A stretch of DNA of 64,000 nucleotides from Vibrio pectenicida. GTDB lineage: Bacteria; Pseudomonadota; Gammaproteobacteria; Enterobacterales; Vibrionaceae. The notes below the pieces were generated by a model. That model searched no databases. It saw only the letters and a list, made by a program, of their open reading frames with translations, and was not told the DNA's origin. The stretch spans positions 1,984,001 through 2,048,000 of the forward strand of contig AP024889.1 in NCBI GenBank assembly GCA_024347015.1, given 5' to 3'. This document shows, in pieces, positions 16,572-25,513 of the stretch. The stretch's first letter is position 1. Each line of letters starts with the position of its first letter. The position numbers and the translations under genes are program-made.

Positions 16572-17363
16572 TCACCAAGCCCTCCAGCCTTCAATGTTCA
16601 TGTACCCAGCATCAAATTCCTTTGCCATAAAACCAAGCTGGTCCATTGCAATGCCAGTCAATCTAAAACCAAATGAGAATCTATGTGTGTTAGACATAAC
16701 ACAATGCCATAATCGGTACCCATCTACTTGCAAACTACCACAATGAAACGCTCTGATATTCCAACCTTTTCTATCCCAAGATGTATACACTCTTCCATCT
16801 AAACCGATATAACGAAAATACGATTTACGGTCTTCGGGTGAATAGACGAAGTAAACTCTAACTGGCGTCGGTGATAAACTTTCGTTGGTGTGCCAAGACA
16901 TCATTCCTTCGTCTGGCGGGTAAATAAATGAACCTGAGTTTTTGACAGATGTTATCTCAGGAATAGCCTGATATAAGATCGACTCAATTAAAGGTAATGC
17001 TTTATGATGAACGAGATGGTAAAGGTAATTATGGTTGCTTAATTTAACTTCACTGCCGCTCATCACTAGAGCTGACTTCAAGCAATCCTCTTCGGTATAC
17101 CAAGAGTAGGGTCGTAAATTTGGCCGCTTATTATCTAGTGCATTTTTGATAATGTAAGGAAACTCACCTACGGTTTGCTTTAGACTTCTATTGAAGTGCT
17201 TTAATTTGTCATGGCTCCAACCGTCCATATCGACCACTCTGACCAAGCAATCTCCTCTGAGTAAACCAATATGGATTGAATCAAAGGATTTACCCATTTT
17301 TTCCAGTATATTTTGGTCGAAATAATTCTCGTCCAAGTGCATATAATGTAATTTCTCTTGCAT
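16572..17363 (-). CDS. 2OG-Fe(II) dioxygenase-like protein
   Basis: The 263-residue cytosolic protein shows the C-terminal pattern of a double-stranded beta-helix oxygenase. A first metal-binding histidine sits in MSWHTNES (H158), a second in RLWHCVMSN (H220), and a 2-oxoglutarate-binding arginine in THRFSFGFR (R228 or R234), with alternating beta strands between. The usual HxD is HxN here (N160), with E161 next to it. Metal binding may therefore use E161 or the enzyme may be altered. GAGAG lies 6 bp before the ATG. The N-terminal 100 residues are not assigned. Fold inference only; substrate unknown. Confidence 0.45.
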   Translation of the reverse strand: MQEKLHYMHLDENYFDQNILEKMGKSFDSIHIGLLRGDCLVRVVDMDGWSHDKLKHFNRSLKQTVGEFPYIIKNALDNKRPNLRPYSWYTEEDCLKSALVMSGSEVKLSNHNYLYHLVHHKALPLIESILYQAIPEITSVKNSGSFIYPPDEGMMSWHTNESLSPTPVRVYFVYSPEDRKSYFRYIGLDGRVYTSWDRKGWNIRAFHCGSLQVDGYRLWHCVMSNTHRFSFGFRLTGIAMDQLGFMAKEFDAGYMNIEGWRAW

Positions 17364-17584
17364 TAAATCTCTCGTAATATCAATGAGATCATAGTAAAGA
17401 AACCGTTATGCTGAATTAAATGAGGTTGATCAGTCTTCAGTACTAGAATCCAGTATTCTATGAATAATACTAGAGCAACTCAGCTTATATGGCGAAGCAC
17501 AAAAGGCATAGAGGGAGACTGCCCCTTATGCTTCATCACTAAAAGCAGGGCATTCTCAAACCAGAGGGGATAACTAGGTTTAAT

Positions 17585-18043
17585 TTATGTGAGGTTAGAT
17601 AACACTTTCTCACACAAGCGTTTTAGTGAAATTAGTTCATCAGCTTCAAGATCAATCTTGCACAACATATTACTAGGGACTGATTTCGCTGCTTGTTGAA
17701 GAGCTCGGCCCTGCTCTGTCAGACTAAGAACTCGCACTCTTTCATCTTCTTCACTTCTCTGCCTAACAACAAATCCTTTGCTTTCTAGCCTTTTCAATAA
17801 TGGCGTTAATGTCCCAGAGTCAAGATACAGTCGAGTGCCGAGATCTTTAACACTGGCACCGTCCTTTTCCCACAACAGCAACATCACCAAGTACTGTGAA
17901 TACGTCAGATCTAAGCTTTCCAGCAAAGGGCGATAGGCACGAGTGACTGAATTTGCTGCGCTATACAGTGGAAAGCAAACCTGATCACTAAGAAGAAGCA
18001 TAGGGTTTTCCGCCTGTTGTATGGATTTTTGAGTGTTATTCAT
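17585..18043 (-). CDS. ohrR: MarR-family regulator, OhrR type (organic peroxide sensor)
   Basis: The 152-residue winged-helix regulator has the OhrR hallmark cysteine near the N-terminus, LSDQVCFPLYSA (C23), which is oxidised by organic hydroperoxides and releases DNA. The recognition region LYLDSGTLTPLLKRLESKGF (about 82-101) and wing RSEEDERVRVLSLTEQG are canonical. It normally represses ohr, which is not present in the adjacent sequence, so the regulator may act at a distance or on itself. A candidate operator lies about 31 bp upstream of its start. Confidence 0.8.
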   Translation of the reverse strand: MNNTQKSIQQAENPMLLLSDQVCFPLYSAANSVTRAYRPLLESLDLTYSQYLVMLLLWEKDGASVKDLGTRLYLDSGTLTPLLKRLESKGFVVRQRSEEDERVRVLSLTEQGRALQQAAKSVPSNMLCKIDLEADELISLKRLCEKVLSNLT

Positions 18044-18073
18044 AACGGCTCTTTTACATTTGTTAAATTGCGC

Positions 18074-18086
18074 ACAATATAATTGT
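18074..18086. promoter_or_regulatory. Candidate OhrR operator
   Basis: ACAATATAATTGT is an inverted repeat (ACAAT-N3-ATTGT) of the ACAATT/AATTGT type bound by OhrR, 31-43 bp upstream of the regulator's start. Confidence 0.5.
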
Positions 18087-18164
18087 ATTATAATAAATCT
18101 TCGATGTAGGGTTGCAAGTAATTAAATTGCTAACTTAAAAATGTCATTGCGTTTCCTAAACGTC

Positions 18165-18190
18165 AAATGCCGACCTTCTGGCCGGCATTT
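18165..18190 (-). terminator. Terminator of metE
   Basis: On the minus strand AAATGCCGGCC pairs with GGtCGGCATTT (one mismatch), 23 bp after the metE stop. The T tail is short. Confidence 0.65.
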
Positions 18191-18212
18191 AGTCTAATCG
18201 ACTGATTAAACT

Positions 18213-20495
18213 TTATGAATATTCCACACGTAGCTTCTTCGCCGCTGACACCATGTTACTCAATGACGCTTCGGTTTCAGCCCAGTTTCTGGTCTTAAGG
18301 CCACAATCAGGGTTGACCCATAAACGTTTAGCTGGGATCTTCTCTGCCGCTTTGTTGATAAGACCTTCTATCCATTCTTCACTAGGGATATTAGGTGAGT
18401 GAATGTCGTATACACCTGGTCCTATCTCATTGGGGTAGTTAAAGTCTTCAAACGCTTTAAGTAGTTCCATATTAGAACGGGAAGTTTCTATAGTAATGAC
18501 ATCCGCATCTAACGCCGCGACAGATCCAATTATTTCGTTAAACTCGGAATAACACATGTGAGTATGAATCTGAGTTTCTGGGTCCGCTCCAGCTGCAGAA
18601 ATCTTAAACGCATCCACCGCCCAATCCAAATATTCAGCATGATCACTTTTTTTAAGGGGTAAACCTTCACGAATAGCCGGCTCATCAATCTGAATAATAT
18701 TGATACCTGCATCCTGTAAGTCTGACACTTCATCACGAAGCGCCAACGCTAATTGGTTAGTAATCTCTTTACGGCTAATGTCTTCTCGTGGGAAAGTCCA
18801 GCACAAGATAGTGACTGGTCCTGTTAACATACCTTTCATCTGCTTAGACGTTAGTGACTGAGCGTATTTGGACCACTCAACGGTAATCGGCTTTTCTCGT
18901 TCGATATCAGCCACTACAATTGCCGGTTTAACGCAACGTGAGCCATAACTTTGCACCCAACCAAACTTTGTGGTTTGAAAGCCAGCTAAATTTTCCGCGA
19001 AATATTCAACCATATCATTTCGCTCAGCTTCACCATGAACCAATACATCCAAATCTAACTCTTCTTGCCGCTTAACTGCATCTTCTATGTGACCTCGTAA
19101 CGCAAGCGTGTAATCTGATTCAGAAAGTTGACCAATACGATAAGCATTTCGCTGTACTCGGATTTCACTTGTTTGAGGGAAAGATCCTATGGTTGTAGTT
19201 GGAAACAGCGGCAAGTCGAGTGACTTACTTTGGGCAAGCGCACGTTGTTCATAAGGAGCACTTCGCTCAGCTTGCGCTTTGGTTACTTGGCTAAGCCGTT
19301 TTTGAACCTGAGGTTTGTTAACATGTGCGGCAGTTTTTCGCGCTTTAACTGGAACACTATAGATTTCACAGGCCTCGATTGCTTGTTGATCGCCATCTAG
19401 TGCTTTACCCAATAACGCCACTTCAGATACTTTCTGCTTCGCAAATGCAAACCAGCTGCGAACTTCTTCAGAAAGTTGAGACTCTACATCAAGATCAACA
19501 GGACTGTGGAGCAAAGAGCAAGAACTTGCTACCCACAATCTATCACCTAATTTATCTTTCACTGGCTTCAACAATTCTAATTGCGCTGAGAGATCAGCCC
19601 GCCAAACGTTACGCCCATTCACAACTCCCACTGACAATGCCCAGCCTTGAGGAAGCTTAGACACTAACTTATTGAGCTGTTGTGGCGCTGCAGATAAATC
19701 AATATGTAGGCCGTCAATATCAAGTTCAATAACATTTTCTAGTGAGTCTTCCAATGAGTCAAAGTAAGTTGTTAGAAGGACTTTTACATCACTACGAATC
19801 ACTTGATAAGCCAGTTTAAAAGATTCTAACCAAGGCGCTTCGAGCTCAAGCGATAAAATCGGCTCGTCTATCTGAACCCACTCCACTCCTTGCTCTGCTA
19901 ACTTAGACAAAATGGTTTGGTAAGCTTTGAGAAGACGCGGCAATAATGTCAAGCGATCAAATCCTTCCTCTACTTCTTTGCCCAAATACAGATAACTCAC
20001 AGGCCCAAGTAATACCGGTTTTACCTTATGACCTGCTTTAATTGCCTCATTAACCTCTTCAAATAATTGAGGCCAACTGATTTCAAATCTATCATCTTGA
20101 CTAAACTCAGGGACAATATAGTGATAGTTGGTGTTAAACCACTTAGTCATATCGGATGCAGCCGAGCCACTGCAATCACAATTAATTTGAGATTGTCCTC
20201 GCCCTACCCTAAATAGAGTATCTAAATCTGGCAAGCCATCACGGTGGCGTTTTGGTACATGGCCAAGCAATAGGGAGGTTGTTAACACATGGTCATACCA
20301 TGCAAAGTCACCTGCTGTCACATAACTTAACTCAGCATCAGACTGCGTTTGCCAATTTTTATGTCTTAGTGCAGAACCAACCGATTTCAGTCCCTGTTGA
20401 TCAATATCACCACGCCAGTATTGTTCAAGCGCAAATTTGAGCTCACGTTGTTCACCAATTCTTGGATAACCTAAAATATGAGTTGTCGTCGCCAT
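18213..20495 (-). CDS. metE: MetE: cobalamin-independent methionine synthase
   Basis: The 760-residue enzyme transfers a methyl group from 5-methyl-tetrahydropteroyltriglutamate to homocysteine, the last step of methionine synthesis. The N-terminal half starts [17 protein letters not shown], typical of MetE. The catalytic C-terminal barrel starts near [12 protein letters not shown] and has the zinc ligands in [10 protein letters not shown] (His and Cys) and [10 protein letters not shown] (Cys), with [11 protein letters not shown] between. AAGGA lies 7 bp upstream of the ATG. It diverges from metR, and MetJ-type boxes lie in the shared intergenic region, implying repression by S-adenosylmethionine-MetJ and activation by MetR. 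Confidence 0.97.
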   Translation of the reverse strand: MATTTHILGYPRIGEQRELKFALEQYWRGDIDQQGLKSVGSALRHKNWQTQSDAELSYVTAGDFAWYDHVLTTSLLLGHVPKRHRDGLPDLDTLFRVGRGQSQINCDCSGSAASDMTKWFNTNYHYIVPEFSQDDRFEISWPQLFEEVNEAIKAGHKVKPVLLGPVSYLYLGKEVEEGFDRLTLLPRLLKAYQTILSKLAEQGVEWVQIDEPILSLELEAPWLESFKLAYQVIRSDVKVLLTTYFDSLEDSLENVIELDIDGLHIDLSAAPQQLNKLVSKLPQGWALSVGVVNGRNVWRADLSAQLELLKPVKDKLGDRLWVASSCSLLHSPVDLDVESQLSEEVRSWFAFAKQKVSEVALLGKALDGDQQAIEACEIYSVPVKARKTAAHVNKPQVQKRLSQVTKAQAERSAPYEQRALAQSKSLDLPLFPTTTIGSFPQTSEIRVQRNAYRIGQLSESDYTLALRGHIEDAVKRQEELDLDVLVHGEAERNDMVEYFAENLAGFQTTKFGWVQSYGSRCVKPAIVVADIEREKPITVEWSKYAQSLTSKQMKGMLTGPVTILCWTFPREDISRKEITNQLALALRDEVSDLQDAGINIIQIDEPAIREGLPLKKSDHAEYLDWAVDAFKISAAGADPETQIHTHMCYSEFNEIIGSVAALDADVITIETSRSNMELLKAFEDFNYPNEIGPGVYDIHSPNIPSEEWIEGLINKAAEKIPAKRLWVNPDCGLKTRNWAETEASLSNMVSAAKKLRVEYS

Positions 20496-20603
20496 GTTAC
20501 CAATCCTTCTTAGTTTTGAATTTTTTTGCTAGAGCGCGATACTGTTTATCACTACTCAATCGGTAAAGTTTCGACCCTAGCCTGTTTTATACAGAACACC
20601 AAA

Positions 20604-20619
20604 AGGCGTCTAGATGGCT
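20604..20619. promoter_or_regulatory. Tandem MetJ boxes near metE
   Basis: AGGCGTCT-AGATGGCT gives two adjacent 8-bp met boxes (consensus AGACGTCT), 7/8 and about 5/8 matches, roughly 110 bp upstream of metE. Confidence 0.7.
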
Positions 20620-20739
20620 AAACTATCTCGCTAATCTGTTGAAGAAACAATCTCCAATCATTCAACTTGTTTATTAGAAAATTTCATGTGGAACCAAAAA
20701 CTTGGTATCTGCTTACGGTTACAAATAACATGCAAAAAT

Positions 20740-20763
20740 AGACGTCTAGATGTTTACACATCT
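20740..20763. promoter_or_regulatory. Tandem MetJ boxes near metR
   Basis: AGACGTCT is a perfect met box, followed without gap by AGATGTTT and ACACATCT (about 6/8 each). Three tandem boxes lie 59-82 bp upstream of metR and suit cooperative MetJ binding. Confidence 0.8.
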
Positions 20764-20821
20764 TTTTTTTGAGAGTAGATTAGTGATATTCATCTTTAAC
20801 TTACGTAGTTGAACAAGGCTA

Positions 20822-21733
20822 ATGATAGAGTTTAAACATCTGAAAACAATCGCAACACTGAGAGATACGGGATCATTAACCGCGACTGCGACCACGTTAC
20901 ATCTTACTCAGTCCGCACTTTCTCATCAGATAAAAGATCTTGAAGCTCGGATTGGGGGACAACTCTTTCTACGTAAAACAAAACCCGTCAAATTCACCTC
21001 TGAAGGAGAAATCCTGCTTGATCTAGCCAATCAAATTTTGCCACGCTTAATTAAAGCTGAAAATGACCTGGCTGGCCTTAATGAAGATGTTAATGGGCGA
21101 TTGCATATGGCGATTGAATGTCACTCCTGTTTCCAGTGGCTAATGCCAGCATTAAGAGATTACCAACAGGCATGGCCGAGCGTAACACTCGATTTTTCAT
21201 CAGGGTTTGGTTTTGAGCCACTTCCGGCATTACTTAACGGTGAACTGGATTTGGTCATCACATCAGATATCCAACCAAGATCAGAGGTCCACTATGAGCC
21301 TTTATTTGATTTTGAAATGCGCCTTGTTACCGCTATCAACCATCCGATGGCAAGCCAGAAACAAATTCAACCAGCTGATCTGAAAAACGAAACTTTACTT
21401 TCGTATCCAGTACAAAAAAATCGCCTCGATGTGGTCAAACACTTCCTTCAACCTGCTGGAGTTGAACCAGCCAAATGGAAGCAAGCCGACAATACTTTGA
21501 TGCTTGTGCAAATGGTCTCAGCAGGGCTTGGGGTTGCTGCTTTACCAAATTGGGCTATTCACGAATTTTCCCGTCAAGGTTTGATCAGTAGTCTACCTTT
21601 GGGCAAGGGCTTATGGCGTCGATTGTTTGCTGCGACTCGCCAATGTGAAAAAAATAAACGCTACTTACAGGCATTTTATGGCACTGCCAAACAACAATCT
21701 AAGAACCACTTAGAAGGGATAAAAATGGTTTAA
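20822..21733 (+). CDS. metR: MetR: LysR-family activator of methionine genes
   Basis: The 303-residue LysR protein starts MIEFKHLKTIATLRDTGSLT. The helix-turn-helix spans about residues 17-40 (LTATATTLHLTQSALSHQIK). The C-terminal effector domain senses homocysteine in known MetR proteins. Divergent placement from metE is the conserved arrangement, and the MetJ boxes upstream indicate repression by methionine sufficiency. Length matches the family. Confidence 0.95.
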   Translation: MIEFKHLKTIATLRDTGSLTATATTLHLTQSALSHQIKDLEARIGGQLFLRKTKPVKFTSEGEILLDLANQILPRLIKAENDLAGLNEDVNGRLHMAIECHSCFQWLMPALRDYQQAWPSVTLDFSSGFGFEPLPALLNGELDLVITSDIQPRSEVHYEPLFDFEMRLVTAINHPMASQKQIQPADLKNETLLSYPVQKNRLDVVKHFLQPAGVEPAKWKQADNTLMLVQMVSAGLGVAALPNWAIHEFSRQGLISSLPLGKGLWRRLFAATRQCEKNKRYLQAFYGTAKQQSKNHLEGIKMV

Positions 21734-21761
21734 TAACCGCTAAAAAAGTGCCTAACCTGTA

Positions 21762-21962
21762 TTATCTATCGTAAGATTTGAACTGATTGGTTAAGGGATC
21801 ATAGTGATAGCCAAGATTATCAAGCTTGTTAGTCACCACGGCTGTATCCATTTCATACATGACCACCAGCTCCTCAAAACTACCACATTCGAGCCTTAGC
21901 TTCTCGTTGACAATACCAAGTAGGATATTGCTATCCAATCTCGTAACATCACTTAAGTCCAT
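21762..21962 (-). CDS. DUF4250 family small protein
   Basis: The 66-residue protein begins MDLSDVTRLDSNILLGIVNE and ends LDNLGYHYDPLTNQFKSY. The pattern M(D)L...(D)...L...VN.KLR.E..S...L......D......KL...GYHYD...NQF is that of DUF4250, a small cytosolic domain of unknown function. The gene converges with metR, 28 bp apart. Confidence 0.8.
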   Translation of the reverse strand: MDLSDVTRLDSNILLGIVNEKLRLECGSFEELVVMYEMDTAVVTNKLDNLGYHYDPLTNQFKSYDR

Positions 21963-22032
21963 ACCTACATCCCCGTATTGACCCTATCTATTAAGCGTAG
22001 CGTCAATTGCCAGAATTAGAAGAAAGTGTGCT

Positions 22033-22773
22033 CTAAAGAAAAAATAGCCGCTGAACGAAAAACATAGCTGAGAACAGGGTAAAAAGTGCCACCCAAAGCT
22101 GAACTTTATGTACTGCCTTAGAAAACACAAGATGCCAGCACCAGATAAGAACCGAAGTAATCAATAATGCAAAACCGCTCAGTAGAGCGTGAGTATTATC
22201 AACTAACACTTGCTGGTCTATCTGGGTACTTTTCACCAGAACAACCAAGCTGAGCAACATCACTGATACTACTCCAGTAACAGGCAAAATGCGGTGAAAG
22301 GCTTGTAAACGAGTCTTTGCTACAGTGAGTAGGAGATGAGAAAACAGCGCGCCAAGCAACAATATCTCAATAATCACCCTAGCAGCAGTCGCAATATCAG
22401 ATTGTTCGCTTATCACTATACACACGTAAGAGAAGGCTAAGCCATTAGCGAGATGCATAACCCACAATGGTCCCTGTACCCGCGTTTTTCCCGTTTGAAC
22501 TTGAGAGTAGAAATACGCGATGGCAAATACAACCATCATAGCTTCGATTTTCAGTGATGTGACGGCAAGCCACATCAAGGCAATTGCGGGCAAAACTTTA
22601 TGAATCCGCCCTCTTTGACCAGGACAGATATCCCCTTTCACCAAAATAAGAGTTGATACTAATTGAGCACCTAAAAGCATAGGTGGAAAAAAGGATATAA
22701 TAGGCTGAATCATCACTGCCAAAGTTGTAGTTGAGGTATGTGGAAACGGATAATAGCAAACATATGACTCCAA
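22033..22773 (-). CDS. Polytopic membrane protein, N-terminus apparently in another frame
   Basis: The open frame encodes at least six hydrophobic segments (for example LLGAQLVSTLILVKG, VLPAIALMWLAVTS, IIEILLLGALFSHLLLTV, VVSVMLLSLVVLV, LLSGFALLITSVLIW, LFTLFSAMFFV). Its 5' end has only a TTG start and no good Shine-Dalgarno sequence, and the first 25 residues (YYPFPHTSTTT) do not look like a membrane protein N-terminus. The overlapping frame upstream supplies a convincing one, with the two frames meeting at an A6 run (22687-22692). I therefore think this is one gene split by a +1 frameshift. No function is recognised. Confidence 0.55.
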   Translation of the reverse strand: MESYVCYYPFPHTSTTTLAVMIQPIISFFPPMLLGAQLVSTLILVKGDICPGQRGRIHKVLPAIALMWLAVTSLKIEAMMVVFAIAYFYSQVQTGKTRVQGPLWVMHLANGLAFSYVCIVISEQSDIATAARVIIEILLLGALFSHLLLTVAKTRLQAFHRILPVTGVVSVMLLSLVVLVKSTQIDQQVLVDNTHALLSGFALLITSVLIWCWHLVFSKAVHKVQLWVALFTLFSAMFFVQRLFFL

Positions 22774-22786
22774 CGGCTACTGCCAT
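22687..22786 (-). other. Likely true N-terminal segment of the membrane protein, in the alternate frame
   Basis: From the ATG at 22786, which has GAGG just upstream, the frame reads MAVAVGVICLLLSVSTYLNY then NFGSDDSAYYILF, a typical first transmembrane helix. Removing one T from the T6 run on the minus strand fuses it to PPMLLGAQLVSTLILVKG of the long frame. Either the sequence carries a homopolymer error or the gene is genuinely broken or slips. Confidence 0.5.
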
Positions 22787-22857
22787 ACTCCTCACGCTTT
22801 AGAAAAGTACATACGTAAACCTTTTCTATCTATATGTGATAAAATTGGGTTGCTAGG

Positions 22858-25320
22858 CTAAGTAGCGATTAAATGCCCAATAATAAACCGCTGCTCAACC
22901 ACTCCTTTGAATCGAGAATCGCTATCGACAAGTACCCATGGTAATGGATGCATGCTTAGTAAGGTCTTAACTTCACAAAGAGGTAATTGCCAATCTAGAG
23001 TAGAATGATGAGCAGACATCATGCGATGTGCAGCTTTTTGCCAAATGCTCTGTTCTTTATTGGTCTCATGGTCAGTTCCCATACTGGGTGTCATATGTAA
23101 GTTCATCGCACCCCTATCAATTAAGCCAACACACTGGTTAGATTCAACTACGGGTAATACATTAAGCTCTTGTGCACCAAAATAATTGTAAATCAAAGAC
23201 AGCGATTCTCCTGGGTCAACACGCGGCAAATTTGGTGTAGCCAGTTCTGAAATTGTTCCACAATTTCCTTGTATACTGCCTTCTATAACAGGTAGTTCAC
23301 AATAATTACTCACCGTTCGGAGTTCATCAATAGGCAATGGTTTTGAAAAAAAGTACCCTTGGATACAATCGACACCTAAATCCCGCAACGTCATATATTC
23401 ATTTTGTGTTTCTACCCCTTCGACAACCACTTTAAGTTTGAGTTTTTGTGCCAACTGAACAATCGTATTAACCACATGATACTGTCTGTTTTTAACGCCA
23501 ATCCCTTTAATTAGGCTCTGATCAATTTTAAGCACATCAAAATAGTTTTTATTTAGATAATCAAACGAGGCAAAGCCAGTACCAAAATCATCAACTGCAA
23601 TTGATACCCCAGCTTTACGTATTGAGGAGAGTAACGCTTCCTGATATCTATCACCCTCAAAATAAGCACTTTCGGTAAATTCAATCGTCATACTATCCAT
23701 TGACACACCTGTTTTTTCAATAAGTTCAATGGAGTGGCTCAATATTGTGCTAATGTCTTGCGTGGAATTAAATGAACGATTAACCGACAAGCCGGCATGC
23801 TCACCAAATAGACTCTGTAATTCTGCTAGGGTAGAAATGGCTTTGAGATTAACAATATCATCAAGCTCAACGACTTTATCAATATCTTCAACAATGCTAA
23901 TGATTTCTTGTGTAGAAACCTTTATCTCTGGGTGTTGAGGAAAACGGCAAAGCGCCTCAAATTTATCAATCAGACCTTTCTTAATATCGACTATAGGCTG
24001 AAAAAAAACCTCAACCAATCCATTTGATATTACGTCATTAGCCCACACCTCCAATTTTTTCTTACGTTCTACTTGTGCATGAAGATTTCGGTCATAAAAC
24101 GCGACTCGTTTATTCTCCTCCAAGTGAAGTTCTAATAATGCTTGTAATGCATGGGACAGTAATTTCTTTGGTACCACTGCTTTAGAGTCACTCAATGATA
24201 CTCCTGTTAAACCGTGCTTTAAAGCCAATGCAACCGGTATTTGAGCATGTTTAAAGCTGTGGAAAAATGCATTAATTGATTGCCTGATGATGCGAATATT
24301 TTCATACTCTTGGGTAATATTTGCGCGCAAGACAACCGCAAAACGTCCCTCTCCAACATAGCTTGCAAAGGATACCAGCTTGTTTTCCATAATATAACTC
24401 GCGAACTGGCGTTTTACTTCAGGCCCATTTATAACCGGAAACTGTGGCTGGAGAGCAAGCATAATCTGAACACTATTTTCACCTGTTTCTTCATTCTCCC
24501 TTTCCATTTTTCTAATAAAATTTTCGGCATCAGGCAGCTGAGTCAGTAAATCAACCCCACCAGCTTCTCGCCCATCGATACGTTGCAACTGATTAGATAA
24601 GTCAGTTGATAAACCTAAAAAATAAGATTCTCCATTGCCTGGGGAAACTCTATGAATGGTCAATTCTTGAGGAAATGTTGTGCCATCCGCTTTTTTAGTG
24701 AGAATAACCCCATTCCAGTGGCCATCAGTCTCGATATTATCCCATAGAGTCTGATAGAAATTTTCATGCAACTTTTTAGCATTAAAAACACTGGTTTTTA
24801 AACCAATGAGATCTTCCAACACATACCCCGTAGTTTTTTCAAAATGACGATTGCAGGCTAATATACGCGTTTTATTATCAGTCACTAACATGCCATGGTG
24901 TTGGTTCTCGAACATCGAGTAAAATAATTCTGCTGCAACAACACCAGAAGGGATAACTAAACAAGGTAACACCGTGCCTTTTAACAATGATTGGCTTTCT
25001 GCTGTAATTCTAAATTCTACATAGCTAAAAAGACTGTTAGGCGTCATTACACAGCAGTGGAAATAGCGCGGTTTATGTGAAGCAATGACAGATTTGAACA
25101 CAGCACGAGCTTTGCACCTCTGAGCCTTAGGTAATAATTTTAGCAATTTCTTAGCTGCAATCGACGATTGCGAGTACCCAAAAAGTGAACTCATCGCTTC
25201 GGGGTCACAACTAAACTCCTGCTTAACCAGATCAAGCTGCCAAACATAACTTTTGTATTTATGCCAACGAGATGATTGAATAGATCCAGGTATAACCACG
25301 TCTGAATGACTTTTCTCCAT
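22858..25320 (-). CDS. PAS / degenerate GGDEF / EAL / CBS-like cyclic-di-GMP signalling protein
   Basis: This 820-residue protein has no membrane segments. A PAS fold occupies about 131-245 (GMLVTDNKTRILACNRHFEK). A GGDEF-like domain (about 258-410) carries YVGEGRFAVV where the GGDEF motif would be, so cyclase activity is unlikely. The EAL phosphodiesterase domain (about 425-665) looks intact: FEALCRF (E455), FTESAYF, AVDDFGTGFAS, LKIDQSL and VEGVETQNE with QGYFFSKP. The last 130 residues resemble a CBS pair (LNVLPVVESNQCVGLIDRGA; PLPWVLVDSDSRFKGVVEQ). It probably hydrolyses c-di-GMP in response to PAS and CBS ligands. It stands alone. Confidence 0.88.
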   Translation of the reverse strand: MEKSHSDVVIPGSIQSSRWHKYKSYVWQLDLVKQEFSCDPEAMSSLFGYSQSSIAAKKLLKLLPKAQRCKARAVFKSVIASHKPRYFHCCVMTPNSLFSYVEFRITAESQSLLKGTVLPCLVIPSGVVAAELFYSMFENQHHGMLVTDNKTRILACNRHFEKTTGYVLEDLIGLKTSVFNAKKLHENFYQTLWDNIETDGHWNGVILTKKADGTTFPQELTIHRVSPGNGESYFLGLSTDLSNQLQRIDGREAGGVDLLTQLPDAENFIRKMERENEETGENSVQIMLALQPQFPVINGPEVKRQFASYIMENKLVSFASYVGEGRFAVVLRANITQEYENIRIIRQSINAFFHSFKHAQIPVALALKHGLTGVSLSDSKAVVPKKLLSHALQALLELHLEENKRVAFYDRNLHAQVERKKKLEVWANDVISNGLVEVFFQPIVDIKKGLIDKFEALCRFPQHPEIKVSTQEIISIVEDIDKVVELDDIVNLKAISTLAELQSLFGEHAGLSVNRSFNSTQDISTILSHSIELIEKTGVSMDSMTIEFTESAYFEGDRYQEALLSSIRKAGVSIAVDDFGTGFASFDYLNKNYFDVLKIDQSLIKGIGVKNRQYHVVNTIVQLAQKLKLKVVVEGVETQNEYMTLRDLGVDCIQGYFFSKPLPIDELRTVSNYCELPVIEGSIQGNCGTISELATPNLPRVDPGESLSLIYNYFGAQELNVLPVVESNQCVGLIDRGAMNLHMTPSMGTDHETNKEQSIWQKAAHRMMSAHHSTLDWQLPLCEVKTLLSMHPLPWVLVDSDSRFKGVVEQRFIIGHLIAT

Positions 25321-25513
25321 ATTGACTTGTCCTACTTTTCTGATACCTAATGATAATATGATGTTAGCCGCATATTGGCAGGATTTTCGTTAAGCGCTTT
25401 GCAGCTTGAATATTTTTTACCCATTTCAAGCATTTTACTTCAACGTTTTATTGGGGTAGATAGCAAACAGACAAGTCGCTATAATTCGCGCTCCTTGAAG
25501 TAGAGATGATCAT

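Noticed and set aside
20496..20821. MetR binding site TGAA-N5-TTCA
   Set aside because: Several partial halves (TTGAA, TTCAA, GAAAATTTC) are present but none with correct spacing.
25480..25485. TATAAT promoter of ygiQ
   Set aside because: The -10 is good but no -35 element with 16-18 bp spacing is found, so it is mentioned only in the gene entry.
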